From Rhodocyclaceae bacterium (GTDB lineage: Bacteria > Pseudomonadota > Gammaproteobacteria > Burkholderiales > Rhodocyclaceae), in contig JAABQX010000009.1 of NCBI GenBank assembly GCA_011391215.1, positions 1 to 49,046 on the forward strand: DNA of 49,046 nucleotides, read 5' to 3'. Positions 1 through 7,449 of the stretch are shown piece by piece. Every line of letters begins with the position of its first letter. The stretch's first letter is position 1. The translations under genes and the position numbers were made by a program. The notes beneath the pieces were generated by a model. That model was not told where the DNA came from. It did no database searches and saw nothing but the letters and a program-made list of their open reading frames with translations.

Positions 1-159
1 ACCGAGAATGCCTGCCCGGTGCGCCTCTGCTATCGCAATGCCGATGCGGAAACCGAACTGACCTTGCCCGATACCTGGCGCGTGCGACTCGACGACAGCC
101 TGATCGCGCAGCTGTCTGACTGGTTGAAACAGGAAAACGTGCGGGTAATTTACGGCTAA
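1..159 (+). CDS. dnaE: DNA polymerase III alpha subunit, C-terminal fragment
   Basis: The frame is open from the first base of the window to a TAA at 157-159, giving the last 52 residues of a longer protein. The piece reads ACPVRLCYRN, then a TWRV and LDD stretch, and ends in ENVRVIYG. This resembles the extreme C-terminus of betaproteobacterial DnaE, the replicative polymerase catalytic subunit, where the end of the OB/C-terminal region has the same pattern. Only a short tail is visible, so the assignment rests on recollection of the family and not on catalytic motifs. Its stop codon overlaps, in convergent orientation, the stop codon of the EAL protein on the other strand. Confidence 0.6.
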   Translation, partial: TENACPVRLCYRNADAETELTLPDTWRVRLDDSLIAQLSDWLKQENVRVIYG

Positions 160-1520
160 AAGCCGCCGACATGCCGTCCCGCCAGCGCCGACTTTAGGTC
201 AGTGATCCGTTTGTGATGCGCGCGCCACCAGACGATGAACTCTTCCAGCGGCATAGCCATGGCGTAGAGGAAACCCTGCGCCCGGTCGCAGCCAAGTTGG
301 GCAACGATCGCGGCCGTTTCCACCGTTTCGACGCCTTCGGCGACCACCACCATTTCGAGGCGATGGGCAAGTTGCGCCAGCGAAGCGATGATCTCCCGGT
401 CGCGTTTGGAGGTTTCCGCGTAGCGGACGAAACTCTGGTCGATCTTGACTTCCTGGACGGGCAGTCGCTGCAAATAGCTCATGCTGGCATACCCCGTGCC
501 GAAATCGTCAACGGAGAGATGAAACCCCTGTTTGCGCAGATTCTGCAGGACCTCGATGACCTGTTCGGTATCCTCGATCATCAGCGTTTCGGTGAGCTCG
601 AACAACAGACAATCCGGGGCAAGGTCCCAGATGGCCAGCGTCTGGGCGACGAGATCGGGCAACTCCGCGTCGAGAAGATCGTTGGCCGAGAGGTTGACCG
701 ATAAGATGATGGGGATGCCTTCCGCCCGCAACCGATGCTGGATTTGCATGGCCTGCTGCAACAGCCAGCGGGTAAAGGTACCGCGCAGCCCGAGGCGCTC
801 CACGGCGGCCAGCGTGTGATTCGGCGGAATGCGCTCGCCAGCGGGCAAGTGCCAGCGCAGCAGCGCTTCGCAACCGACGCAACGGCCATCGCTGAGATCG
901 ATCTGCGGTTGCAGGTGGAGGGACAGCCCTGGCGCCCCACCCAGCGCCCGTGGCAATTCGGCATGTAGCTGCAGCTGGGCATTATCGATCTGCTCCATGG
1001 CGGGATCGTAAGCGGCATAGCGGGCGCCGGCCCGGTCGGCGGTCAGGCAGGCAATGCGGGACGATTGGACGAGATGACGCGGGTCCACCCCATCATCGGG
1101 ACACAAGGCGCCACCGCAAGCCACGCGCAGCGTCAGCAAGCTACCGTCGATGCCAGGCAGCTGATCGGCGAACAAGGCGTCAATCCGCATCATTGCCAGC
1201 ATCAGCGGTACGCTGCTTGGCAGATCGGAAAGGACCAGCAGCCATTCCCAATGGCCCGCCGCATACAGCCGATCCTGCGGGCGCAGTGCGCCGGCCAGTC
1301 GCCGCGTAACTTCCGCGCGCAGGCTGCGATCAGCTTCCGGCGCAAGGCGAAAAAGGCAGGGGTCGGGAAGTACTGCAAAATTAATGATGCCGACGCAATG
1401 TTCCGGGTTGAGTTGTTGCGTCAGATGCACAATATCCGTCTGCGCGACGGCCAAACCGGGCAGGCCGGTGGCAGGGTCAATGCGGCGGTCGCTTGGCCGG
1501 GCGGCAGAATCAATATCCAT
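156..1520 (-). CDS. Degenerate GGDEF plus EAL domain c-di-GMP phosphodiesterase
   Basis: Probable cytoplasmic enzyme that hydrolyses cyclic-di-GMP. The N-terminal ~170 residues look like a decayed GGDEF domain: the signature position reads GHWEW, so no cyclase activity is expected. The C-terminal ~240 residues are an EAL domain with the motifs needed for catalysis: CEALLRW, SVNLS, ELTET, DDFGTGYAS, VKIDQSF, AEGVET and a QGF near the end. No transmembrane segment is seen. The ORF track starts at 1562, but an ATG at 1520 lies one base after the TGA of the upstream HD-GYP gene, which suggests translational coupling. Neither start has a clear Shine-Dalgarno sequence. The last ~14 residues are written by a dispersed repeat (KSALAGRH) and are probably not part of the ancestral domain. 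The pairing with an HD-GYP gene suggests an operon for c-di-GMP turnover. Confidence 0.85.
   Translation of the reverse strand: MDIDSAARPSDRRIDPATGLPGLAVAQTDIVHLTQQLNPEHCVGIINFAVLPDPCLFRLAPEADRSLRAEVTRRLAGALRPQDRLYAAGHWEWLLVLSDLPSSVPLMLAMMRIDALFADQLPGIDGSLLTLRVACGGALCPDDGVDPRHLVQSSRIACLTADRAGARYAAYDPAMEQIDNAQLQLHAELPRALGGAPGLSLHLQPQIDLSDGRCVGCEALLRWHLPAGERIPPNHTLAAVERLGLRGTFTRWLLQQAMQIQHRLRAEGIPIILSVNLSANDLLDAELPDLVAQTLAIWDLAPDCLLFELTETLMIEDTEQVIEVLQNLRKQGFHLSVDDFGTGYASMSYLQRLPVQEVKIDQSFVRYAETSKRDREIIASLAQLAHRLEMVVVAEGVETVETAAIVAQLGCDRAQGFLYAMAMPLEEFIVWWRAHHKRITDLKSALAGRHVGGF
173..195 (+). repeat. Dispersed repeat, copy 1
   Basis: This is a near-perfect copy of the window-wide repeat (left half GCCGTCCCGCC, right half GCGCCGACTTT). 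It lies inside the last codons of the EAL gene on the minus strand, where it encodes KSALAGR shortly before the stop. It is followed by A instead of a fourth T. Confidence 0.85.
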
Positions 1521-1521
1521 G

Positions 1522-2832
1522 TCAGCCCAGATAGAAATCGGCCGGGTTGATGCCGTAGGCATCCATCGGCACGGAGCGGAGGATGCGATAGGGCTCGCCG
1601 GTACTGCAGGCAGGGTCCATGATCAGATCGAGCGTCCGGGGGCGCCGCTCGATGGATTTATCGGGGCCGAGGACGATCATGATGCGCGGCTTGAGCCGGC
1701 GTACCTGGTTCTGCTGGATAACTACGCCGACTTCGCCGCTATTGAGCTCGACGAGCGAACCGATGGGGTAGAGGCCGATACACTGGATCAACTGGTCTAC
1801 GAGGGGCGCGCGGAATTTCATACCGCGCATATGGATCAGTTTTTCCAACGCCAGCTGGTTGGAAACGGCAGAGCGGTACGAACGTTGGCGCGTCATGGCA
1901 CAATAACTGTCGATCAGCCCGGACAATTCGGCATGCAGGCTGATTTTTTCTCCCTGGATGCGGCGCGGATAGCCGGAACCGTCAAAGCGCTCGTGATGGC
2001 TGCCGACGATATTCAGCGCTTCGAGCGAGAACTCGGGCTGACCCACCAGAATTTCCATGGAGCTGGCGACATGGGACTGGACCAGGGCCAGCTCCTCATC
2101 GGTCAGGGTTTCGCGTTTACTGAGCAACGCTTCGGGCAGATTGATCTTGCCGACATCCTGCATCAACCCGACGAGGCCCAGCAGTTCCACGGTCTTGGCC
2201 GGCATGCCGAGAAAGCGCGCGAGCACCATGAGATGCACGGAAACATCGACGGCATGGTCGTAGGAATATTCGTCGCTGGTGCGCAGGCGAGTCAGCCAGA
2301 TCATGGCGTCCGGATTGCGCTCCACCGCCTCGGCCATTTCGGACACCAGACCGGCGACCTCCCGGATGTCGCCTGCAACCGCTGCGCCGATCGACTCGCG
2401 GATCGATTCGAGCTTTTTCTTAACATCGTCGACGAGTGGCGCCGAATACAAAAGTTCGGCTTCGAGCTTGCTCTGGTTGTCGATGCCGAAGACTTGCGGC
2501 ACCGGCTTTCCGGCGCGGCGCTGGGGCTTCTCGCGCAGGAGGCGGCAAACAACATGAAACTCTTCCGGCACCGTTTCGATGGTGTAAGCCGGTGCCGATG
2601 AACCGCTGCGGCGGGGCGCAGTCTTCTCGCGTGGCTCGGCGGCGAAATGCGTGCCCAAGGAGCGACTGCGATCGATGGTCACGGTAGCGCAGTACTTTTG
2701 CAAATCGGCAACCTGCTTGTCGCTATCGACCAGGAAGCCCTGGAGCAAAAAAGGCATTCCCAGCCAGGGGCGATCCAGTTCGAGGACGAACATGCCCTTT
2801 TCAATCTGCTTGGTGGAGATGATTTCTTTCAT
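1522..2832 (-). CDS. HD-GYP domain protein with DUF3391 N-terminus, altered HD motif
   Basis: The protein has 436 residues. The N-terminus (about 1-60) looks like DUF3391, the region that commonly precedes HD-GYP domains in betaproteobacteria. The HD-GYP domain follows from about residue 180: a metal-binding His in YDHAV (H193), then LMQDVGKINLP where the family has HDIGK, then SHV (H254), HHERFDGSGYP (279-289) and LIDSY (D308). The HD pair therefore reads QD at residues 225-226, so one metal ligand is replaced. Other ligands appear intact. Known active HD-GYP proteins hydrolyse c-di-GMP to GMP or pGpG. Here activity may be lost or changed. The gene lies just upstream of the EAL gene on the same strand with essentially no gap, so both are probably co-expressed. 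Confidence 0.85.
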   Translation of the reverse strand: MKEIISTKQIEKGMFVLELDRPWLGMPFLLQGFLVDSDKQVADLQKYCATVTIDRSRSLGTHFAAEPREKTAPRRSGSSAPAYTIETVPEEFHVVCRLLREKPQRRAGKPVPQVFGIDNQSKLEAELLYSAPLVDDVKKKLESIRESIGAAVAGDIREVAGLVSEMAEAVERNPDAMIWLTRLRTSDEYSYDHAVDVSVHLMVLARFLGMPAKTVELLGLVGLMQDVGKINLPEALLSKRETLTDEELALVQSHVASSMEILVGQPEFSLEALNIVGSHHERFDGSGYPRRIQGEKISLHAELSGLIDSYCAMTRQRSYRSAVSNQLALEKLIHMRGMKFRAPLVDQLIQCIGLYPIGSLVELNSGEVGVVIQQNQVRRLKPRIMIVLGPDKSIERRPRTLDLIMDPACSTGEPYRILRSVPMDAYGINPADFYLG

Positions 2833-2848
2833 GGCCCGTATAAATTAT

Positions 2849-2874
2849 GCCGTCCCGTCAGCGCCGACTTTTTT
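2849..2874 (+). repeat. Dispersed repeat, copy 2
   Basis: This copy reads GCCGTCCCGTC, then AGCGCCGAC, then a run of T. It fills most of the 40-base gap between the acylphosphatase stop and the HD-GYP start. Its T-run forms part of the TAA stop codon of the acylphosphatase gene on the minus strand. Confidence 0.85.
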
Positions 2875-3145
2875 ACACGGACAGGCGCAGCTCAAAGCGA
2901 CTGAACTCGCCACTGCCAAGTTCGACGGCGACGTGCTCGACTTGTGCGCCAGGCGGGCCGCGCCGCGCCCAGTTCATCATGGCGGCAACCTGTTCCGGCG
3001 TGCCGGCGACCATCGCCTCGACACTGCCGTCGCTGCGGTTGCGCACCCAACCATTGATACCCAGCGCATCCGCTTGCCGCGCCATGCTGGCGCGATAGGC
3101 GACGCCTTGCACACTGCCGGTAATGATCAGGTGGCGGACTTCCAT
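2873..3145 (-). CDS. acyP: Acylphosphatase
   Basis: The product is 90 residues, the usual size for this small cytosolic enzyme, which hydrolyses carboxyl-phosphate bonds such as acetyl-phosphate. The N-terminal signature reads GSVQGVAYRASM, with the catalytic Arg in the YR pair. GWVRNRSDGSVE follows with the catalytic Asn, and WARRGPPGAQV sits near the C-terminus. The gene sits 6 bases downstream of the metG stop on the same strand, suggesting co-transcription. The TAA stop is made partly from the T-run of dispersed repeat copy 2. Confidence 0.92.
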   Translation of the reverse strand: MEVRHLIITGSVQGVAYRASMARQADALGINGWVRNRSDGSVEAMVAGTPEQVAAMMNWARRGPPGAQVEHVAVELGSGEFSRFELRLSV

Positions 3146-3151
3146 GATTGA

Positions 3152-5263
3152 TTATTTGACCTGCATGCCCGGCGTGGCGCCGCTATCCGGTGACAGCAGG
3201 TAGAGGCCGGAGATCTGGCCTTCGGGATCGGAGGCGGCGAGTACCATGCCTTCACTCATGCCGAATTTCATTTTGCGCGGTGCGAGGTTGGCGACAACCA
3301 CGGTGAGGCGTCCGATCAGCTTGGCCGGGTCGTAAGCCGACTTGATGCCGGCGAACACCTGACGCATGCCGAGCGGGCCCAGATCCAGCGCGAGCTTGAG
3401 CAACTTCTCTGCGCCCTCGACATGCTCGGCATTGGCGATGCGGGCGATGCGCAAGTCGATCTTCGCAAAATCGTCGATGCTGATGTGGTCGGTTTGCGGC
3501 ATCTTGTCCTCTGTCTGCTGTTGGTGTTGGGCGTGGCGCTGCGGCGATGGGGCCTCGGGAACCGGCGCCGCATTTGTTCCCAATGTTTCGCGGTTGGCAG
3601 CGAGCAGCGCGTCGATCTGCTTGGCCTCGATACGGGTCATCAGGTGCTCGTAGGGGTTGATCAGATGTTCCGGGGGCAACAGGTGCGCGGCATCGGCCCA
3701 GTGCAGCGGCGCGATGTTGAGGAATTCCTCGGCACGCTGGGCCAGCTTGGGCAGCACCGGCTTGAGATAGAGCGTGAGCAGGCGGAAGGCGTTGATCAGC
3801 AACGTGCAGACATGATGCAGACGTTCCGCATTTTCCTCTGATTTGGCGAGTTGCCAAGGCTGGTGCTTGTCGACATATTGATTGACCTGGTCGGCCAGCG
3901 CCATGACGCGGCGCAGGGCGCGGGCAAAATCGCGCGCTTCATAGTAACCAGCGATTTCTTCGGCGGCTTCCATCACGCCCGGCAGATCAGTGGCGAAAGC
4001 ATCGGCAATATGCGCGTGCAGCAGTTTCCCGCCAAAGCGTTTCGCGATGAAACCGGCCGCCCGACTGGCGATGTTGATGTACTTGCCGACCAGGTCGCTA
4101 TTCACGCGGCTGAGGAAATCGTCGAGGTTGAGATCGAGATCTTCCATGGTGCCGTTGAGCTTGGCGGCGAAATAGTAGCGCAGCCACTCGGGATTAAGTC
4201 CCTGCTCCAGATAGGACTCGGCGGTGATGAAGGTGCCGCGCGATTTCGACATCTTGGCGCCATCGACGGTCAAAAACCCGTGGGCGAAGACGTTGGTCGG
4301 CGTGCGGTAACCGGCGTGCTGCAGTTCGGCCGGCCAGAACAGCGCGTGGAAGTAAAGGATGTCCTTGCCGATGAAGTGGTAGAGCTCGGCGGTCGAGTCC
4401 GGCTTCCAGTAATCGTCAAAATTCAGACCCTGCTTTGCACAGAGGTTCTTAAACGAGCCCATGTAGCCGATCGGTGCGTCGAGCCAGACGTAGAAGTACT
4501 TGCCTGGGGCATCGGGAATCTCGAAACCGAAATAAGGTGAATCGCGCGAGATGTCCCAGTCGGTAAGCTTGTTTTCACCTTCCGCACCGAGCCATTCCTG
4601 TAGCTTGTTGGATGCCTCGGCTTGCAGGCTGCCCTGCCGCGTCCATTCACGCAGGAAACTCTGGCAGCTCGGGTCAGAGAGCTTGAAGAAATAGTGGTCG
4701 GACGATTTCAGCTCGGGTTTCGCGCCGGAAACCGCCGAAAGCGGGTTTTTCAGCTCGGTCGGCGCATAGGCCGCGCCACAAGCTTCGCAACTGTCGCCAT
4801 ACTGATCCTTCGCTCCGCACTTCGGGCACTCGCCCTTGATGTAGCGATCCGGCAGGAACATCTGCTTGACCGGGTCGTAGAACTGCTCGATGGCGCGCAC
4901 CTCGATAAGGCCGGCCGCTTTGAGCTTCTTGTAGATGTCCTCGGCGTAGAAGCGCGTCTCGGCAGTATGCGTCGAGTGGTAGTTGTCGAACTGCACGTGA
5001 AAGCCGGCGAAGTCTCTGCTGTGCTCGCCATGTACGCGCGCAATCAGTTGTTCGGGGGAAATGCCCTCTTTCTCGGCACGCAGCATGATCGGCGTGCCGT
5101 GCGTGTCGTCGGCGCAGACATACCAGCAGGCGTGGCCGCGCATCTTCTGGAAACGCACCCAGATGTCGGTTTGGATGTATTCGACAAGGTGGCCGAGGTG
5201 GATGGCGCCATTGGCATACGGCAGGGCTGAAGTGACGAGAATCTGGCGGGCGGACATGTTCAT
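3152..5263 (-). CDS. metG: Methionyl-tRNA synthetase
   Basis: The 703-residue class I aminoacyl-tRNA synthetase charges tRNA-Met. The HIGH-type motif appears as IHLGHL near residue 22, and KMSKS is present in [11 protein letters not shown] around residue 337. A zinc knuckle (CPKCG and CEACG) lies around residues 145-160. After an Ala/Pro/Gln-rich linker, the last ~110 residues form the C-terminal tRNA-binding (EMAP/Trbp111-like) dimerisation domain, with IDLRIARI and EKLLKL. Length matches the long bacterial form. The start [19 protein letters not shown] fits the family. It heads a minus-strand group followed by acyP, the HD-GYP gene and the EAL gene. Confidence 0.97.
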   Translation of the reverse strand: MNMSARQILVTSALPYANGAIHLGHLVEYIQTDIWVRFQKMRGHACWYVCADDTHGTPIMLRAEKEGISPEQLIARVHGEHSRDFAGFHVQFDNYHSTHTAETRFYAEDIYKKLKAAGLIEVRAIEQFYDPVKQMFLPDRYIKGECPKCGAKDQYGDSCEACGAAYAPTELKNPLSAVSGAKPELKSSDHYFFKLSDPSCQSFLREWTRQGSLQAEASNKLQEWLGAEGENKLTDWDISRDSPYFGFEIPDAPGKYFYVWLDAPIGYMGSFKNLCAKQGLNFDDYWKPDSTAELYHFIGKDILYFHALFWPAELQHAGYRTPTNVFAHGFLTVDGAKMSKSRGTFITAESYLEQGLNPEWLRYYFAAKLNGTMEDLDLNLDDFLSRVNSDLVGKYINIASRAAGFIAKRFGGKLLHAHIADAFATDLPGVMEAAEEIAGYYEARDFARALRRVMALADQVNQYVDKHQPWQLAKSEENAERLHHVCTLLINAFRLLTLYLKPVLPKLAQRAEEFLNIAPLHWADAAHLLPPEHLINPYEHLMTRIEAKQIDALLAANRETLGTNAAPVPEAPSPQRHAQHQQQTEDKMPQTDHISIDDFAKIDLRIARIANAEHVEGAEKLLKLALDLGPLGMRQVFAGIKSAYDPAKLIGRLTVVVANLAPRKMKFGMSEGMVLAASDPEGQISGLYLLSPDSGATPGMQVK

Positions 5264-5289
5264 AACCGGATGATTTGATGCTGACGATT

Positions 5290-5580
5290 CTATCTTGTCG
5301 CCAGCTCCAGCGTGGTCAGATAGGCGAGCGCCTGCTCACGGTTTTCGCCGCACATTTCGGCTGAAGGCTGCAGGCCGCTGCAACAGGCCGGGCGCTGGGG
5401 CAAGCCAAAGATCGTGCAGCGCAGTTCAACCGTCAGATGGCGGCAAGCTTCGCCCGCCGGCTTGGCCAGCGTCGAAATCGACGGTGCGATGCAACAGGCA
5501 CCGCAACCAGGCCGGCATTCCACCCGGCAGTCCGCACGACACGCCGTCCCGCCAGCGCCGACTTTTGTGGTTTCAACCAT
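5290..5580 (-). CDS. YkgJ-like Cys-rich zinc/iron-chelating protein
   Basis: A small cysteine-rich protein. The core [15 protein letters not shown], then [19 protein letters not shown] and a C-terminal EMCG match the YkgJ (UPF0153/CxxCxxCC) family of putative zinc- or iron-chelating proteins of unknown role. The start is uncertain. The ATG at 5580 gives a 96-residue product whose residues 6-13 (KVGAGGTA) are encoded by dispersed repeat copy 3. An in-frame GTG at 5523 would start right at the conserved core (77 residues) and leave the repeat upstream. No convincing ribosome site is seen for either. It is transcribed divergently from apbC and lies 26 bases upstream of metG on the same strand. 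Confidence 0.75.
   Translation of the reverse strand: MVETTKVGAGGTACRADCRVECRPGCGACCIAPSISTLAKPAGEACRHLTVELRCTIFGLPQRPACCSGLQPSAEMCGENREQALAYLTTLELATR
5543..5566 (+). repeat. Dispersed repeat, copy 3
   Basis: Full-match copy (GCCGTCCCGCC joined to GCGCCGACTTTT). It lies at the 5' end of the YkgJ-like ORF and would encode KVGAGGTA if translation starts at the upstream ATG. Confidence 0.9.
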
Positions 5581-5664
5581 AGGTCACATTGTGCATTGAA
5601 TGAGTGCCTTGAATGATGCCTGAGCGACCCCATCTGCCAGATCAGTATTGGCTAATGTTTATCC

Positions 5665-5673
5665 TGATAAAAT
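5665..5673 (+). promoter_or_regulatory. Possible extended -10 element for apbC
   Basis: TGATAAAAT is a TGn extended -10 with TAAAAT, 46 bases before the apbC ATG. An upstream TTGGCT lies only 14 bases away, too close for a standard -35, so the extended -10 may carry the promoter. The same nine bases occur before glyA. Motif match only. Confidence 0.35.
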
Positions 5674-5719
5674 TAGTCAAACAATTTTCCACCCCTTCCC
5701 GATTCCAAGAGGTTCCCCC

Positions 5720-6811
5720 ATGTCTCTGACCGAACAGTCTATCCAGGCCGCCCTGCAAGCCGTCGTCGATTCCAATACCGGCAAGGATCTCGTCACCAGC
5801 CGTAGCGCAAAGAACATCAAGATCAACGGCGCGGAGGTCTCCGTCGATGTCGAACTGGGCTACCCGGCGAAGAGCCAGATCGAGCCGATGCGCCAGCGCG
5901 TCGTCGAGGCGATCAAGGGCGTCGCCGGCGTCGGCAATGTTGCCGTTAACGTGTATCAGAAGATCGTTTCGCACGCGGTACAGAAGGGCGTCAAGCTGGT
6001 GCCCGGCGTGAAGAACATCATTGCTGTCGCCTCCGGCAAGGGCGGCGTCGGCAAATCCACCACCGCTGTCAACCTGGCGCTGGCGCTGTCTGCCGAGGGT
6101 GCGAGTGTCGGCATCCTCGATGCCGACATCTATGGCCCCTCGCAGCCGCAGATGCTCGGCATTGCCACCGGCCAGCCCGAATCCGCCGATGGCAAGAAGC
6201 TCGAACCGATGCAAGCGCATGGCATCCAGGCCATGTCGATCGGTTTCCTAATCGACCCCGAAACCCCGATGGTCTGGCGCGGCCCGATGGTCACCCAGGC
6301 GCTTACACAACTGCTTGGCGACACCAATTGGCGCGACATTGACTATCTGGTCGTCGACCTGCCCCCCGGCACCGGCGACATCCAGCTGACGCTGGCGCAG
6401 CAGGTGCCGGTGACCGGCGCAGTGATCGTTACCACGCCACAGGACATCGCCCTGCTCGACGCGCGCAAAGGCCTCAAGATGTTCGAGAAGGTCGGCATCC
6501 CGATCCTCGGCATCGTCGAGAACATGAGCATCCATATCTGTTCGAAGTGCGGCCATGAGGAGCATATCTTCGGTTCCGGTGGCGGCGACAAGATGAGTCA
6601 GGATTACGAGGTCGAAATGCTTGGCGCACTGCCGCTCGACCGGAGCATCCGCGAGCAGGTCGATTCCGGCCATCCGACAGTGGTATCCGATCCCACCGGA
6701 CGCGTGACGGAAATCTACAAGGGCATCGCCCGCCGCATCGCCGTCAAGATTGCCGAGCAGGCCAAGGACCACAGTGCCAAGTTCCCGAGCATCGTCATCC
6801 AGAACACCTGA
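5720..6811 (+). CDS. apbC: Iron-sulfur cluster carrier protein ApbC/Mrp
   Basis: P-loop NTPase that carries and transfers Fe-S clusters to apo-proteins in the cytosol. The first ~90 residues are the MIP18-like (DUF59) domain. The deviant Walker A GKGGVGKST is at residues 106-114 and DADIYGPSQP follows. A C-terminal CSKCGHEE provides the CxxC pair that bridges a cluster between subunits. The start was taken at 5720 and not the track's 5648, because MSLTEQ is the family-like N-terminus and AAGAGG lies 7-8 bases upstream. The product is 363 residues, the usual length. A rho-independent terminator follows, so it is probably a single-gene unit. Confidence 0.95.
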   Translation: MSLTEQSIQAALQAVVDSNTGKDLVTSRSAKNIKINGAEVSVDVELGYPAKSQIEPMRQRVVEAIKGVAGVGNVAVNVYQKIVSHAVQKGVKLVPGVKNIIAVASGKGGVGKSTTAVNLALALSAEGASVGILDADIYGPSQPQMLGIATGQPESADGKKLEPMQAHGIQAMSIGFLIDPETPMVWRGPMVTQALTQLLGDTNWRDIDYLVVDLPPGTGDIQLTLAQQVPVTGAVIVTTPQDIALLDARKGLKMFEKVGIPILGIVENMSIHICSKCGHEEHIFGSGGGDKMSQDYEVEMLGALPLDRSIREQVDSGHPTVVSDPTGRVTEIYKGIARRIAVKIAEQAKDHSAKFPSIVIQNT

Positions 6812-6835
6812 TTTCGCATTTATGGTGTAATTCAT

Positions 6836-6866
6836 GCGCCCCGCTTTGACGGGGCGCTGTCTTTTT
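6836..6866 (+). terminator. Rho-independent terminator after apbC
   Basis: A perfect 8-bp stem, GCGCCCCG with CGGGGCGC, encloses the loop CTTTGA and is followed by TGTCTTTTT. It lies 25 bases after the apbC stop and just before the dcd ribosome site. Confidence 0.85.
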
Positions 6867-6879
6867 CTGGAGGCGCTGC

Positions 6880-7449
6880 ATGAGCATCAAGTCGGACAAA
6901 TGGATCCGCCGCATGGCGGCAGAGCACGGCATGATTGAGCCGTTTTCGCCCGATCTGGTGCGCGAAGTGAATGGCGAAAAGATCGTCTCCTACGGCACGT
7001 CGAGCTACGGCTACGATATCCGCTGCGCCGACGAATTCCGCGTGTTCACCAACATCAACTCGACGATTGTCGATCCGAAAAACTTCGACCCGAATTCCTT
7101 CGTCGAGGTCTCGGGCAAGGGCTACTGCGTCATCCCGCCCAACTCCTTCGCGCTGGCGCGCACCCTCGAATACTTCCGCATCCCGCGCAGCGTGCTGACC
7201 GTCTGCCTCGGCAAGAGCACCTACGCGCGCTGCGGCATCATCGTCAACGTCACGCCCTTCGAACCCGAGTGGGAAGGTTATGTGACGCTGGAGTTTTCCA
7301 ACACCACGCCGCTGCCCGCCAAGATCTACGCCGGCGAGGGCTGCGCCCAGGTCATCTTTTTCGAAGCCGATGAGGTCTGCGAGACTTCCTACAAGGATCG
7401 CGGCGGCAAATACCAGGGCCAGGTCGGCGTCACACTTCCCAAGATATGA
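6880..7449 (+). CDS. dcd: dCTP deaminase
   Basis: Deaminates dCTP to dUTP, feeding dTMP synthesis through thymidylate synthase. The protein is 189 residues, close to the usual 188-193. Family motifs include SYGYDIRC near residue 44, [20 protein letters not shown] in the middle (with the catalytic Glu in EPEWEG), and the C-terminal [17 protein letters not shown] lies 6-10 bases before the ATG. Its TGA overlaps the ATG of the decarboxylase gene (ATGA). thyA lies elsewhere in the window, on the other strand. Confidence 0.96.
   Translation: MSIKSDKWIRRMAAEHGMIEPFSPDLVREVNGEKIVSYGTSSYGYDIRCADEFRVFTNINSTIVDPKNFDPNSFVEVSGKGYCVIPPNSFALARTLEYFRIPRSVLTVCLGKSTYARCGIIVNVTPFEPEWEGYVTLEFSNTTPLPAKIYAGEGCAQVIFFEADEVCETSYKDRGGKYQGQVGVTLPKI

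Noticed and set aside
1384-2601. 405-residue plus-strand ORF opposite the HD-GYP gene
   Set aside because: It is a GC-rich shadow frame: the minus-strand HD-GYP protein has clear domain motifs, this one has none.
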